The translations under genes and the position numbers were made by a program. Positions 1 to 8,425 of a DNA stretch of 45,210 nucleotides are shown one piece after another. How positions within the stretch are numbered: position 1 is the first letter of the stretch; every line of letters starts with the position of its first letter. The stretch is from positions 415,850 to 461,059 of the forward strand of contig NZ_JAKNQY010000002.1 in NCBI RefSeq assembly GCF_024494355.1. The letters are read 5' to 3'. The notes beneath the pieces are model-generated. The model saw only the letters and a program-made list of their open reading frames with translations. It searched no databases and was not told where the DNA came from. The stretch is from Pseudomonas sp. Q11. Lineage in GTDB: Bacteria; Pseudomonadota; Gammaproteobacteria; Pseudomonadales; Pseudomonadaceae.

Positions 1-262
1 TCGACATTAATGCTGGAGGACCCGCCGCCATCGCGAGCAGGCTCGCTCCCACATGGGGTCTGTGGTGAGCAGAGTTCCCGCAGTTACCCGAGAACAAACT
101 GTGGGAGCCGGGCTTGCTCGCGATAGCGTTGGGTCAGTCGACATTAATGCTGGAGGACCCGCCGCCATCGCGAGCAGGCTCGCTCCCACATGTGATCTGT
201 GGTGAGCAGAGTTCCCGCAGTTACCCGAGAACAAACAGTGGGAGCCGGGCTTGCTCGCGATG
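1..262. repeat. Tandem 137-bp REP-containing units
   Basis: A unit beginning TCGACATTAATGCTGG at base 1 starts again at 138 and stays nearly identical to about 262. Each unit holds a REP arm (CATCGCGAGCAGGCTCGCTCCCACA) and, about 50 bp later, an inverted arm (GTGGGAGCCGGGCTTGCTCGCGAT), so each is a REPIN-like pair. The differences are a few bases near 56-60 and 235, so the duplication is recent. The left edge of the array lies outside the window. No gene is visible here. Confidence 0.85.
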
Positions 263-299
263 ACGGCGGCACATTCGGCATCAATGCAAGCTGATTTAC

Positions 300-337
300 C
301 GCCATCGCGAGCAAGCTCAGCTCCCACAGGGGTTGCA
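300..337. repeat. Single REP palindrome upstream of the dehydrogenase
   Basis: CGCCATCGCGAGCAAGCTCAGCTCCCACAG is a further REP arm of the same family, with one inserted base in the loop side. Together with the inverted arm at 239-262 it forms a third REPIN. The spacer (CATCAATGCAAGCTGA) resembles the spacer of the REPIN at 16989-17082. Confidence 0.75.
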
Positions 338-365
338 TTCATTCAGTGATTAACCAGGAGCTTTC

Positions 366-1418
366 ATGCGAATCGGACTAGTAGGCTACGGCAAGGGCGG
401 GCGGTTTTTTCATGCGCCGCTGATCAGCAGTCTGCCCGGGGCTACGTTTGTCGGCGTGGTGACGCGGTCCGCTGAGCGCCGCCAGCAACTGGCGAACGAG
501 CACCCGCACGCCCAAGCCTTCGATACCCTCGAGCAGTTGGTGGCCGCAGGCGTCGATGCGGTGGTGGTGTCCACGCCGCTGGACGGTCGTCCGGCCTTGG
601 TCATGCAGGCCATTGAGCTGGGCGTCGCAGTGGTCAGCGACAAACCTTTCGCCCTTGATGCCGCGCAGGCCGAGGCGATGGTGCTAGCCGCCGAGCAGCG
701 CAACGTGCCGCTGACTGTGTACCAGAACCGCCGCTGGGATTCGGACTACCTGACCTTGCGCAAACTGCTGGAGTCCGCTGCGCTGGGACAAGTCATTCGT
801 TTTGAGTCCAGCGTCGAGCGCTATTCACCAACGTCAGTCGGCAAAGGCAGCGGCGGCGGGTTCCTGCGGGACCTGGGTAGCCATCTGGTGGACCAGGCGC
901 TGCAATTGTTCGGGCCGGTGACCAGGGTTTACGCCGAGCTGGATTACCGACAACCCGGCCAGGTGTTCGACAACGGCTTTTTTATGTGCCTGACCCACGC
1001 CAGCGGCGTGCTTTCCCACCTGAGCGGCAGTTGTCTGCAAAACGCACCGCGCCCGCGCTTTCGGGTCAGCGGCAGCGGGGGCTGCTACACCGTCGAGGGC
1101 CTGGACGGGCAGGAGGCCCAGGCGTTGGTCGGGTTGAGCCCGACGACCGAGGGTGAGCGCTGGGGGAGCGAAGAGCATCGGCGCTGGGGCTGGTTCGAGC
1201 AAGGCAGCGAGCGCGAGCGTGTGGCGTCGGAGCGCGGCTGCTGGATGGCGTTCTACCAGCGTCTGCAAACCGCCTTGCAGAACGCCGGCCCGCTGCCAGT
1301 GCAAGCCCGTGATGCACTGGCGACCACGCGCATTCTGGACGCGGCAAGGCAGAGCGCCGAACAGGGTGAAGTGGTGAGGTTATCCACGCCTGTCGGCCAT
1401 GGAATAAAAAACGAATAA
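366..1418 (+). CDS. Gfo/Idh/MocA-family NAD(P)-dependent dehydrogenase, possibly scyllo-inositol type
   Basis: A 350-residue cytoplasmic oxidoreductase. Residues 4-12 (GLVGYGKGG) are the N-terminal Rossmann nucleotide-binding loop. D92-K93-P94 takes the place of the family EKP motif, whose lysine serves in catalysis. The stretch GKGGRFFHAP is typical of the YdgJ/IolW-like branch, which oxidises inositol isomers or related polyols. Start: ATG after CAGGAGCTTTC. The importer genes downstream are separated by 348 bp with their own operator-like palindrome, so this gene probably ends an upstream (iol-like) unit. The fold is clear. The substrate is inferred from the branch resemblance and the neighbours. 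Confidence 0.85.
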   Translation: MRIGLVGYGKGGRFFHAPLISSLPGATFVGVVTRSAERRQQLANEHPHAQAFDTLEQLVAAGVDAVVVSTPLDGRPALVMQAIELGVAVVSDKPFALDAAQAEAMVLAAEQRNVPLTVYQNRRWDSDYLTLRKLLESAALGQVIRFESSVERYSPTSVGKGSGGGFLRDLGSHLVDQALQLFGPVTRVYAELDYRQPGQVFDNGFFMCLTHASGVLSHLSGSCLQNAPRPRFRVSGSGGCYTVEGLDGQEAQALVGLSPTTEGERWGSEEHRRWGWFEQGSERERVASERGCWMAFYQRLQTALQNAGPLPVQARDALATTRILDAARQSAEQGEVVRLSTPVGHGIKNE

Positions 1419-1439
1419 AATTCTAAAATTAGTTGATAT

Positions 1440-1453
1440 GGAAAATATTTTCC
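1440..1453. promoter_or_regulatory. GGAA-N6-TTCC palindrome, candidate IolR (RpiR-type) operator
   Basis: GGAAAATATTTTCC is a perfect 14-bp palindrome, extended to 16 bp by the flanking T and A. It sits in AT-rich DNA upstream of the ABC importer. It matches the GGAA-N6-TTCC motif reported for the RpiR-family inositol repressor IolR of rhizobia. No iolR gene is in the window, so binding is inferred. Confidence 0.6.
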
Positions 1454-1522
1454 AATAAAGTCGATTCCAGGTTACCGACAACCCTGTTCGTCTTTTGCCA
1501 AGCCAGCCTTGAGCAAATCACG

Positions 1523-1545
1523 GACAAAACAAAAACAAGAAACAC
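1523..1545 (+). promoter_or_regulatory. A-rich Hfq/Crc-like stretch in the importer leader
   Basis: ACAAAACAAAAACAAGAAAC is a run of AAnAAn repeats of the kind bound by Hfq with Crc in Pseudomonas catabolite repression. It lies just before a 50-codon ORF (1561-1713) and upstream of the transporter. Only the base pattern supports this. Confidence 0.4.
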
Positions 1546-1560
1546 AGCCAGGTACCGTCG

Positions 1561-1713
1561 ATGAAAACCTTCAGCCGTTCTGCGTTTCACCTGCCACGCC
1601 CGCTGCGCTTGTGCGCAATCCTTCCCCTGTTCGAATCCCTGTGCATCCAGCGCAACGGCGCCGTGGTGTGTTGCATGCCCGGAGCGCCCATCGTGCGTTT
1701 GCCCCGTTCCTGA
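1561..1713 (+). CDS. Small ORF in the leader of the ABC importer, doubtful
   Basis: ATG to TGA gives 50 residues, arginine- and cysteine-containing (pairs such as CC at 37-38), with no recognised domain. It lies within the 348-bp gap between the dehydrogenase and the importer, after an A-rich Hfq/Crc-like stretch. There is no clear Shine-Dalgarno sequence (AGCCAGGTACCGTCG precedes the ATG). It might be a leader peptide or simply an open frame in GC-rich DNA. I do not recognise it. Apart from the palindrome at 1440 and the A-rich sites, I see nothing else in this gap. Confidence 0.2.
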   Translation: MKTFSRSAFHLPRPLRLCAILPLFESLCIQRNGAVVCCMPGAPIVRLPRS

Positions 1714-1734
1714 GATCCATCACGCCTTATCCAT

Positions 1735-1750
1735 AAAACCAACAAAAAAG
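1735..1750 (+). promoter_or_regulatory. Hfq/Crc (CA-motif) site before the importer binding-protein gene
   Basis: AAAACCAACAAAAAAG directly precedes the GGAG ribosome-binding site (1752-1755) of the substrate-binding protein. Such AAnAAnAA sequences at the translation start are the known targets of Hfq/Crc repression in Pseudomonas. The position fits translational control by catabolite repression. Confidence 0.6.
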
Positions 1751-1766
1751 TGGAGAAAGACCGTTC

Positions 1767-2693
1767 ATGAAGACCAAGACCCGTATCGCCTCGCTGGCCC
1801 TGTCGTTGATGCTCACCAGCGGCGCCGCCCTGGCGGACCTGAAGATCGGCGTCAGCATGTCCCAGTTTGATGACACCTGGCTGACGTACCTGCGTGAGTC
1901 GATGGACAGCAAGGCCAAATCCCTGCCGGATGGCGTGACCCTGCAGTTCGAAGACGCACGCAGCGACGTGGTCAAGCAACTGAGCCAGGTGGAAAGTTTT
2001 ATCAGTCAGAAGGTCGACGCGCTCATCGTCAACCCGGTGGATACCGCTGCGACCCAGCGCATCACCAAGGCCGCGGTGGCCGCCGGCATCCCCCTGGTGT
2101 ACGTCAACCGCCGCCCGGACGAACCGAAGTTGCCGGAAGGCGTGGTCACCGTAGCCTCCGATGATCTGGAAGCCGGGCGGATGCAGATGCAATACCTGGC
2201 CGACAAGATGGGCGGCAAGGGCAACATCGTCATCTTGTTGGGTGACCTGGCCAACAACTCCACCGCCAACCGTACCAAGGGCGTCAAGGACGTGCTTGCC
2301 AAGTACCCCAACATCAAGATCGAACAGGAACAGACCGGCACTTGGTTGCGCGACAAGGGCATGACCCTGGTCAACGACTGGTTGACCCAGGGACGCGAGT
2401 TCCAAGCGGTGGTGGCCAACAACGACGAGATGGCCATTGGCGCCGCGATGGCACTCAAGCAAGTGGGCACTAAGCCGGGCACGGTATTGATCGCCGGGGT
2501 TGACGGCACGCCGGACGGTTTGAACGCCATCAAGAAAGGCGAAATGGCGGTCTCGGTGTTCCAGGACGCCAAGGGCCAGGCCGACGGTTCGATCGACACG
2601 GCGGTGAAAATGGTCAAGAAGCAGCCCGTCGAGCAGGCCGTGTGGGTGCCGTATCGCCTGATCACCCCGCAGAACGTCGACCAGTTCAAGTGA
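1767..2693 (+). CDS. Periplasmic sugar-binding protein of CUT2 ABC importer, probably inositol
   Basis: A 308-residue periplasmic binding protein of the ribose/inositol-binding type (Peripla_BP_4). A Sec signal peptide is visible: MKTKTR, a hydrophobic core, and ALA before D24. The mature part starts with LKIGVSMSQFDDTW, and VVANNDEMAIGAAMAL and IAGVDGTPDGL are typical of this fold. Two genes for an ATPase and a permease follow in the same direction, forming a complete importer. The GGAA-N6-TTCC palindrome upstream and the inositol-dehydrogenase-like neighbour suggest myo-inositol, as in the IbpA/IatAP systems. Ribose or another pentose cannot be excluded. GGAG lies 11 bases before the ATG and an Hfq/Crc-like site overlaps that region. 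Confidence 0.88.
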   Translation: MKTKTRIASLALSLMLTSGAALADLKIGVSMSQFDDTWLTYLRESMDSKAKSLPDGVTLQFEDARSDVVKQLSQVESFISQKVDALIVNPVDTAATQRITKAAVAAGIPLVYVNRRPDEPKLPEGVVTVASDDLEAGRMQMQYLADKMGGKGNIVILLGDLANNSTANRTKGVKDVLAKYPNIKIEQEQTGTWLRDKGMTLVNDWLTQGREFQAVVANNDEMAIGAAMALKQVGTKPGTVLIAGVDGTPDGLNAIKKGEMAVSVFQDAKGQADGSIDTAVKMVKKQPVEQAVWVPYRLITPQNVDQFK

Positions 2694-2768
2694 CGTTCAA
2701 CCCATCGCCACCACCACAATAAGCAGGCGAGGTCGCACCGTCGACCTTGCCAAGGGGAGTACCTGACC

Positions 2769-4322
2769 ATGTTCGCTTCAGCGACTGCTTCGAGCGCCTC
2801 GGCGGCTACTGTCCGGCCGGACGGAATACCTGAAGAACCGTACCTGCTGGAAGTCGTCAATGTCAGCAAGGGGTTTCCCGGCGTGGTGGCCCTTTCGGAT
2901 GTGCAATTGCGGGTGCGCCCCGGCTCGGTGCTGGCCTTGATGGGCGAGAACGGTGCGGGCAAATCCACCCTGATGAAAATCGTGGCCGGCATCTACCAGC
3001 CGGACGCCGGTGAATTGCGCCTGCGAGGCAAACCGGTGAAGTTCGACACACCTTTGGCAGCCTTGCAGGCTGGCATCGCGATGATCCACCAGGAACTGAA
3101 CCTGATGCCCCACATGAGCATCGCCGAAAATATCTGGATCGGCCGCGAGCAGCTCAACGGCCTGCATATGGTCGATCACGGGGAAATGCACCGTTGCACC
3201 GCCAAATTGCTGGAGCGCCTGCGTATCAACCTTGATCCCGAGGAGCAGGTGGGCAACCTGAGCATTGCCGAACGGCAGATGGTCGAGATCGCCAAGGCGG
3301 TGTCCTACGACTCCGACATTCTGATCATGGACGAGCCGACCTCGGCCATCACCGAGACGGAGGTCGCCCATCTGTTCTCGATCATCGCCGACCTCAAGTC
3401 TCAGGGTAAGGGCATCATCTACATCACCCACAAAATGAACGAAGTGTTCGCCATCGCCGATGAAGTGGCGGTATTTCGCGACGGCGCCTACATCGGCCTG
3501 CAACGGGCCGACAGCATGGACGGCGACAGCCTGATATCAATGATGGTCGGGCGCGAATTGAGCCAGTTGTTCCCGGAGCGGGACAAACCCATCGGCGATC
3601 TGGTGCTGTCGGTGCGTGAGCTGAGCCTGGATGGCATTTTCAAAAACGTGACTTTCGACCTGCATGCCGGGGAAATCCTTGGCATCGCCGGACTCATGGG
3701 CTCGGGTCGGACCAACGTCGCCGAGGCGATTTTCGGGGTCACCCCGAGCACCAGCGGCGAAATCTTCCTGGACGGCCAACCGGTGCGCATCAGCGACCCG
3801 CACATGGCGATCGAAAAGGGCTTTGCGCTGTTGACCGAAGATCGCAAGCTCAGCGGCCTGTTCCCGTGCCTGTCGGTGCTGGAAAACATGGAAATGGCCG
3901 TGTTGCCCCACTACGTCGGCAACGGTTTCATCCAGCAGAAAGCCCTGCGCGCGTTGTGCGAAGACATGTGCAAGAAGTTGAGGGTCAAGACCCCATCCCT
4001 GGAACAGTGCATCGACACCTTGTCCGGCGGCAACCAACAGAAAGCCCTGCTGGCCCGCTGGCTGATGACCAACCCGCGCATCCTGATCCTCGACGAGCCG
4101 ACCCGTGGCATCGACGTTGGCGCCAAGGCCGAGATCTACCGACTCATTTCCTACCTCGCCAGCGAAGGCATGGCGGTGATCATGATTTCTTCGGAACTGC
4201 CGGAAGTACTGGGCATGAGCGACCGCGTGATGGTGATGCATGAAGGTGACCTGATGGGCACGCTGGATCGCAACGAAGCGACCCAGGAACGGGTCATGCA
4301 ACTGGCCTCGGGCCTGTCCTGA
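2769..4322 (+). CDS. CUT2 sugar ABC importer, duplicated ATP-binding protein
   Basis: 517 residues with two ABC ATPase halves, as in RbsA/MglA/XylG. The first half carries Walker [10 protein letters not shown] at about 59-67, the signature region [14 protein letters not shown] and Walker [10 protein letters not shown]. The second half has the usual degenerate P-loop (GLMGSGRTN) and an intact signature LSGGNQQK with [12 protein letters not shown]. It powers uptake through the inner-membrane permease encoded next. The ATG is preceded by AGGGGAG at good spacing. About 30 N-terminal residues (Ala/Ser-rich) come before the first strand, a little longer than in RbsA, so a slightly later start is possible. 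The substrate is inferred from context. Confidence 0.9.
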   Translation: MFASATASSASAATVRPDGIPEEPYLLEVVNVSKGFPGVVALSDVQLRVRPGSVLALMGENGAGKSTLMKIVAGIYQPDAGELRLRGKPVKFDTPLAALQAGIAMIHQELNLMPHMSIAENIWIGREQLNGLHMVDHGEMHRCTAKLLERLRINLDPEEQVGNLSIAERQMVEIAKAVSYDSDILIMDEPTSAITETEVAHLFSIIADLKSQGKGIIYITHKMNEVFAIADEVAVFRDGAYIGLQRADSMDGDSLISMMVGRELSQLFPERDKPIGDLVLSVRELSLDGIFKNVTFDLHAGEILGIAGLMGSGRTNVAEAIFGVTPSTSGEIFLDGQPVRISDPHMAIEKGFALLTEDRKLSGLFPCLSVLENMEMAVLPHYVGNGFIQQKALRALCEDMCKKLRVKTPSLEQCIDTLSGGNQQKALLARWLMTNPRILILDEPTRGIDVGAKAEIYRLISYLASEGMAVIMISSELPEVLGMSDRVMVMHEGDLMGTLDRNEATQERVMQLASGLS

Positions 4323-4353
4323 TAATAGAAGGGCGCAAACTCGCGCTGGGCTC

Positions 4354-4460
4354 TGTAGGAGCTGTCGAGTGCAACGAGGCTGCGATCTTTCCCCAGACAC
4401 CTGAGTCACAAGCGAAAGATCAAAAGATCGCAGCCTCGCTCCGCGAGTCAGCTCCTACAG
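4354..4460. repeat. REPIN of the TGTAGGAGCTG family between ATPase and permease
   Basis: CTGTAGGAGCTGTCGAGTG followed by GAGGCTGCGATCTTT is repeated inverted as AAAGATCGCAGCCTCG and CAGCTCCTACAG, giving a long imperfect hairpin within the operon. This REP family differs from the GTGGGAGC type found elsewhere in the window. A structure inside the operon could lower expression of the permease relative to the upstream genes or stabilise the upstream mRNA. Confidence 0.8.
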
Positions 4461-4508
4461 AACCCAGCGGGAGCCAGCGCCCTCGCCACATAGAAAAAGG
4501 TGAATGCT

Positions 4509-5531
4509 ATGAACGCGATACTGGAAAACAAACCCGCGGCCGCACCGGCCCGGACACGTCGGCGGCTACCGACGGAACTGAGTATCTTCCTGGTGCTGAT
4601 CGGCATCGGCCTGGTGTTCGAAGTGTTCGGCTGGATCGTGCGCGACCAGAGTTTCCTGATGAACTCCCAGCGCCTGGTGCTGATGATCCTGCAAGTGTCG
4701 ATCATCGGTCTGCTGGCCATCGGGGTGACGCAGGTGATCATCACCACCGGTATCGACCTGTCGTCCGGATCGGTCCTGGCGTTGTCAGCCATGATCGCCG
4801 CGAGCCTGGCCCAGACCTCGGACTTCACCCGGGCGGTGTTCCCCTCCCTGACGGACTTGCCGGTGTGGATACCGGTGGTGGCGGGGTTGGGCGTAGGGCT
4901 TTTGGCCGGGGCAATCAACGGCAGCATCATCGCGCTGACGGGCATTCCTCCCTTTATTGCCACCCTCGGCATGATGGTCTCGGCCCGCGGCCTGGCGCGT
5001 TACTACACCGAAGGCCAACCGGTGAGCATGTTGTCCGATTCCTATACCGCCATCGGTCATGGCGCCATGCCGGTGATCATTTTCCTGGTGGTGGCGGTGA
5101 TTTTCCATATCGCCCTGCGCTACACCAAGTACGGCAAGTACACCTACGCCATCGGCGGCAACATGCAGGCGGCGCGCACCTCGGGCATCAACGTCAAGCG
5201 CCACCTGGTGATCGTCTACAGCATCGCCGGCTTGCTGGCGGGGCTGGCCGGGGTAGTGGCTTCGGCGCGGGCCGCCACCGGGCAAGCCGGTATGGGCATG
5301 TCCTATGAGCTGGACGCGATTGCCGCGGCGGTGATCGGCGGCACCAGCCTGGCGGGCGGGGTGGGGCGCATCACCGGGACGGTGATCGGAGCGCTGATCC
5401 TCGGAGTCATGGCCAGCGGGTTCACCTTCGTCGGGGTCGATGCCTACATCCAGGACATCATCAAGGGCTTGATCATTGTGGTGGCGGTGGTCATCGACCA
5501 GTACCGCAACAAGCGCAAACTCAAACGCTGA
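4509..5531 (+). CDS. CUT2 sugar ABC importer permease
   Basis: 340 residues from the chosen ATG, an integral inner-membrane protein of the RbsC/BPD_transp_2 family. Hydrophobic segments alternate through the whole length. The family region GVTQVIITTGIDLSSGSVLA is present, as are YAIGGNMQAARTSGINV and AIAAAVIGGTSLAGGVG. The frame is also open from GTG 4500, but AAAAAGG at 4494-4500 lies 8 bases before ATG 4509, which decides the start. It completes the importer with the two preceding genes. The hairpin at 5552-5578 ends the unit. Confidence 0.9.
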   Translation: MNAILENKPAAAPARTRRRLPTELSIFLVLIGIGLVFEVFGWIVRDQSFLMNSQRLVLMILQVSIIGLLAIGVTQVIITTGIDLSSGSVLALSAMIAASLAQTSDFTRAVFPSLTDLPVWIPVVAGLGVGLLAGAINGSIIALTGIPPFIATLGMMVSARGLARYYTEGQPVSMLSDSYTAIGHGAMPVIIFLVVAVIFHIALRYTKYGKYTYAIGGNMQAARTSGINVKRHLVIVYSIAGLLAGLAGVVASARAATGQAGMGMSYELDAIAAAVIGGTSLAGGVGRITGTVIGALILGVMASGFTFVGVDAYIQDIIKGLIIVVAVVIDQYRNKRKLKR

Positions 5532-5551
5532 ACGTTCTTTCGCTGCGATAA

Positions 5552-5578
5552 AGCGCCACGCCTGACCCGCGTGGCGCT
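5552..5578 (+). terminator. Rho-independent-type terminator after the ABC importer
   Basis: AGCGCCACGC pairs perfectly with GCGTGGCGCT over 10 bp, with loop CTGACCC. It is followed by GCCATTTGTCTTCTT, which is T-rich but not a clean T-tract. It lies 20 bp after the permease stop codon. Confidence 0.7.
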
Positions 5579-5702
5579 GCCATTTGTCTTCTTGATACAG
5601 CTATTGCATCGAATTTCTTGTTATAAACGCACTCCGATGACTACCAAAAGCTTGTCAGAGAACATTTAGAAGGGTTGTCGGACATTTTCCCTATGTTTTC
5701 AG

Positions 5703-5731
5703 TTGCTGACGCTTCGACTCGGCCTTAGACT
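5703..5731 (+). promoter_or_regulatory. Candidate sigma-70 promoter of the dksA2-like gene
   Basis: TTGCTG (5703-5708), 17 bp, TAGACT (5726-5731). This would give a 5' leader of roughly 120 bases before the start at 5858. Within that leader AGCGT (5791-5795) pairs with ACGCT (5812-5816) around the palindrome CAGCGCGCTG, making a hairpin. The rest of the 5579-5857 gap shows no gene. Confidence 0.45.
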
Positions 5732-5857
5732 GCCGCCCCTCGTAAATTGAGTGCCGGGTGGCGCTTGGAATAGACGGCGCCTTCCCGATGAGCGTGGCAG
5801 CGCGCTGCGGGACGCTTCATAATTCGTCTTAATGCACGTTTTTTTATAGAGAAATCA

Positions 5858-6262
5858 ATGACAAAGGAAAAGTTGCTGGCCATGCCGGCGGATGACTACA
5901 TGAATGCCGAGCAGCTGGCTTTCTTCACCAAGCTGTTGCAGAACATGAAAGTGGAAACCCACGAGCGCATCGAACAGAACCGAATCGCCATTGAGAGCCT
6001 GGATACCCCGGCTGACCCGGCGGACGCTGCTTCCGTAGAAGAAGAGCGGACCTGGCTGGTCAACGCCATCGATCGCGACCAGCGCATGCTGCCTCAGTTG
6101 GAGCAGGCCCTGGACCGTATCAACGACGACAGCTTCGGCTGGTGTGATGACAGCGGCGAGCCAATCGGCCTCAAGCGCCTGCTGATCAGTCCGACCACCA
6201 AGTACTGCATCGAAGCTCAGGAACGTCACGAGCAGATCGACAAGCATCAGCGTCAGGCCTGA
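5858..6262 (+). CDS. dksA2: DksA2-like RNA polymerase-binding regulator (zinc-poor DksA paralogue)
   Basis: 134 residues of the TraR/DksA family, which enters the RNA polymerase secondary channel and works with ppGpp. A coiled coil spans about 20-92, and its tip keeps the D53-x-x-D56-x-A58 pattern that matches E. coli D71/D74/A76. The C-terminal zinc-finger site is broken: C96 and C117 remain while the other two positions are S99 and A120. P. aeruginosa DksA2 likewise has only two of the four cysteines and works without zinc, and this length fits it. Such a paralogue is thought to replace DksA when zinc is scarce. No Zur box was recognised upstream. The gene stands alone with its own promoter and terminator. 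Confidence 0.85.
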   Translation: MTKEKLLAMPADDYMNAEQLAFFTKLLQNMKVETHERIEQNRIAIESLDTPADPADAASVEEERTWLVNAIDRDQRMLPQLEQALDRINDDSFGWCDDSGEPIGLKRLLISPTTKYCIEAQERHEQIDKHQRQA

Positions 6263-6279
6263 TTCGCGTTTCAGAAAAG

Positions 6280-6312
6280 ATCGCAGCTTTCATCCGGAAG
6301 CTGCGATTTTTT
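6280..6312 (+). terminator. Rho-independent terminator after the dksA2-like gene
   Basis: ATCGCAGCTT (6280-6289) pairs with AAGCTGCGAT (6298-6307) around an 8-base loop and is followed by TTTTT. It lies 18 bp after the stop codon. Confidence 0.85.
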
Positions 6313-6424
6313 GCTTTCGTCTGCGCCTGTTCGTCTACTTCCGTTGACCCCCCGCAAGAACACGACTAATGGACCATGGATAATGGCTTCGTAGTGGCGT
6401 TTAATGCAGGTATAACAACGAGAA

Positions 6425-8047
6425 ATGTGGGTGATCAACATGGCGACAGACGGTTCCGTGGCGAATGCGGTACAGGCACAGGTGCCTGTGGCCAACAGCA
6501 TGGCGCGCTGGTTGACGCCGACTTTGCAGAGCCTGGCGCTGACATTGCTGCTATGCGGCATGACGCTGGGCGGCTGGTCGTTGTATCTGGGCCTGCCCCT
6601 GGCGATGCTCATCGTCTGGCTGCCGCGCCTACGCTCGCGCCTGGCTGCCGCGCCTGAGCCGGTAGCCGCGGACACGTTGGCCGAGCTGACCCGTGACCTG
6701 TCTTACACCACCAGCCATAACGCTTTGTCGGCGGCCGGCGTCGCCTATTCGGTCAAGCAATTGGCTGGCAAGGTCCAGTCGCAGCTCGACGCGGCGGCGC
6801 AAATCGTCGGCAATGCCGAATCGATGATTGCCACCGAGCAGGCCACCTCGCAACTCAGCCAGCAGGCCCTGAGTGCCGCCAGTGAGGCCCATCGCAGCAG
6901 CGTTGCCGGGCGCAGCGAACTGGTGGAGTCCATCAGCCGGATGCACCAGCTCAGCCAGCGCGCGAACGACAGTCGCGAGTTGATCGAGGCGCTGAGCGTG
7001 CGCAGCGATGAGATCCAGCGGGTAAGCCTGGTGATTCAGTCGATCGCCAGCCAGACCAACCTGTTGGCGCTGAACGCGGCCATCGAAGCTGCACGGGCCG
7101 GTGAACATGGTCGTGGCTTCGCGGTGGTGGCTGATGAGGTCCGTGGGCTGGCCGGGCGCACGGCTGCGGCGACCGGTGAGGTTGGCGTAATGGTTGCGGA
7201 CATCCAGCAGCGCACCGCCCAGGTGGTAGAGCAGATCCGGCAACTGGCCAGCGACCTGGACAGTGGCGTACAGCAGGTCGAACACACCGGCCAGCACCTG
7301 GAAAACATAGCCCGGCTGGCGGCCGGCGTCGAAACCCAGGTCAGCGCCATCGCCCAAGGCACCGACACCAACCGCGAACAACTCGACAGCCTGTTTCATG
7401 CCATCGAACAGATGCGCAGCGACCTGTCCATCAGCGATCAGCAGACCCAGCGCCTGGCCCAGGCGGCAGTGCAAATGGAAGGCCAGGCCGAAACCATCAG
7501 CGAACGCCTGGCCGAGGTCGGCCTGGACGATTATCACCAACGGGTCTACGACCTCGCACGCGAAGGGGCGAGTCAGATCGCCGCGCGATTCGAGGCGGAC
7601 ATCGACCAGGGTCGTGTCAGCCTGGAGGATTTGTTCGACCGCAGCTACCAGCCGATTCCCAATACCCAGCCCGCCAAGTTCCAGACCCGTTTCGACCGCT
7701 ATACCGATCAGGCCCTGCCGGCCATCCAGGAGCCGTTGCTCGCCCGGCACGAGGGCCTGGTCTTCGCGATCGCCTGTACCCAGGAAGGTTATGTACCGAC
7801 CCACAACAACGTCTTCAGCCAGCCACTGACCGGCGACCCGCAAGTGGACACGGTGAACAATCGCACCAAACGCAAATTCTCCGACCGCACCGGGATCCGT
7901 TGCGGCAGCCACCAGCAGCCCGTGCTGTTGCAGACCTACACTCGAGATACGGGTGAGCTGATGCATGACCTTTCTGTGCCGATCATGCTCAAGGGGCGTC
8001 ATTGGGGTGGCTTGCGGCTGGGTTATAAGCCAGAGAAGCCGCGCTAG
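6425..8047 (+). CDS. Methyl-accepting chemotaxis protein with a C-terminal sensor-like domain
   Basis: A 540-residue chemoreceptor. Near the N-terminus, about residues 34-65, are two adjacent hydrophobic segments with almost no periplasmic loop, so it senses inside the cell or at the membrane. The MCP signalling domain spans about 100-390, with the hairpin tip [19 protein letters not shown] near 218-236. After it comes a C-terminal domain of about 165 residues ([19 protein letters not shown] onward, with [10 protein letters not shown] and [19 protein letters not shown]). That domain resembles Cache/PAS-like input folds placed behind the signalling tip. No clear ribosome-binding site supports ATG 6425 or the alternative ATG 6440. 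It is a lone gene with no che genes nearby. Confidence 0.88.
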   Translation: MWVINMATDGSVANAVQAQVPVANSMARWLTPTLQSLALTLLLCGMTLGGWSLYLGLPLAMLIVWLPRLRSRLAAAPEPVAADTLAELTRDLSYTTSHNALSAAGVAYSVKQLAGKVQSQLDAAAQIVGNAESMIATEQATSQLSQQALSAASEAHRSSVAGRSELVESISRMHQLSQRANDSRELIEALSVRSDEIQRVSLVIQSIASQTNLLALNAAIEAARAGEHGRGFAVVADEVRGLAGRTAAATGEVGVMVADIQQRTAQVVEQIRQLASDLDSGVQQVEHTGQHLENIARLAAGVETQVSAIAQGTDTNREQLDSLFHAIEQMRSDLSISDQQTQRLAQAAVQMEGQAETISERLAEVGLDDYHQRVYDLAREGASQIAARFEADIDQGRVSLEDLFDRSYQPIPNTQPAKFQTRFDRYTDQALPAIQEPLLARHEGLVFAIACTQEGYVPTHNNVFSQPLTGDPQVDTVNNRTKRKFSDRTGIRCGSHQQPVLLQTYTRDTGELMHDLSVPIMLKGRHWGGLRLGYKPEKPR

Positions 8048-8102
8048 GCCTCATGCAGTTCCCTGGCCTGCACTTGAACAAATGGTGGCGAGGTTTGATC
8101 GG

Positions 8103-8339
8103 TTATTTACCGTCGTGCAAACGGACATTCAACTGATCCACCAGCACCGCCTCTTCGCCGTCGGCGAGCAGCCATTCGCGCAGTAGATCTTTCTGTTGCT
8201 CCGACCAGAAGTCGGCCTCCACCAGTTTGATCTCCGGGTCCAGCGGATGCGCCATGATGAAGTCATCGATGGCTTTGCCGTCCGAAGGCAGGCCGAGTTG
8301 ATCGAACAGGGTTCTGAGTTCGTGCGAGGGCTGTTCCAT
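8103..8339 (-). CDS. DUF2789-family small protein
   Basis: 78 residues, acidic, without signal peptide or membrane segment. The pattern LFDQLGLPSDGKAIDDFI followed by HPLDPEIKLVEADFWSEQQ is that of the DUF2789 family, common in Pseudomonas and without assigned function. AAGGAGAACCCC precedes the ATG. A GC-rich inverted repeat (AGGCGCC/GGCGCCC) lies in the 86 bp upstream. The gene faces the chemoreceptor gene tail to tail. Confidence 0.8.
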   Translation of the reverse strand: MEQPSHELRTLFDQLGLPSDGKAIDDFIMAHPLDPEIKLVEADFWSEQQKDLLREWLLADGEEAVLVDQLNVRLHDGK

Positions 8340-8425
8340 GGGGTTCTCCTTGGGCGGGCGCCGTCATGGCGCCTCGGTTGCTTCCCTTTATCTGAGGCAA
8401 GCGCCCGTCAGGAGTTCGATCGGAT

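Noticed and set aside
1..340. CRISPR-like repeat spacing in the REP array
   Set aside because: The repeats are REP palindromes in alternating orientation with duplicated, not unique, spacers, and there are no cas genes.
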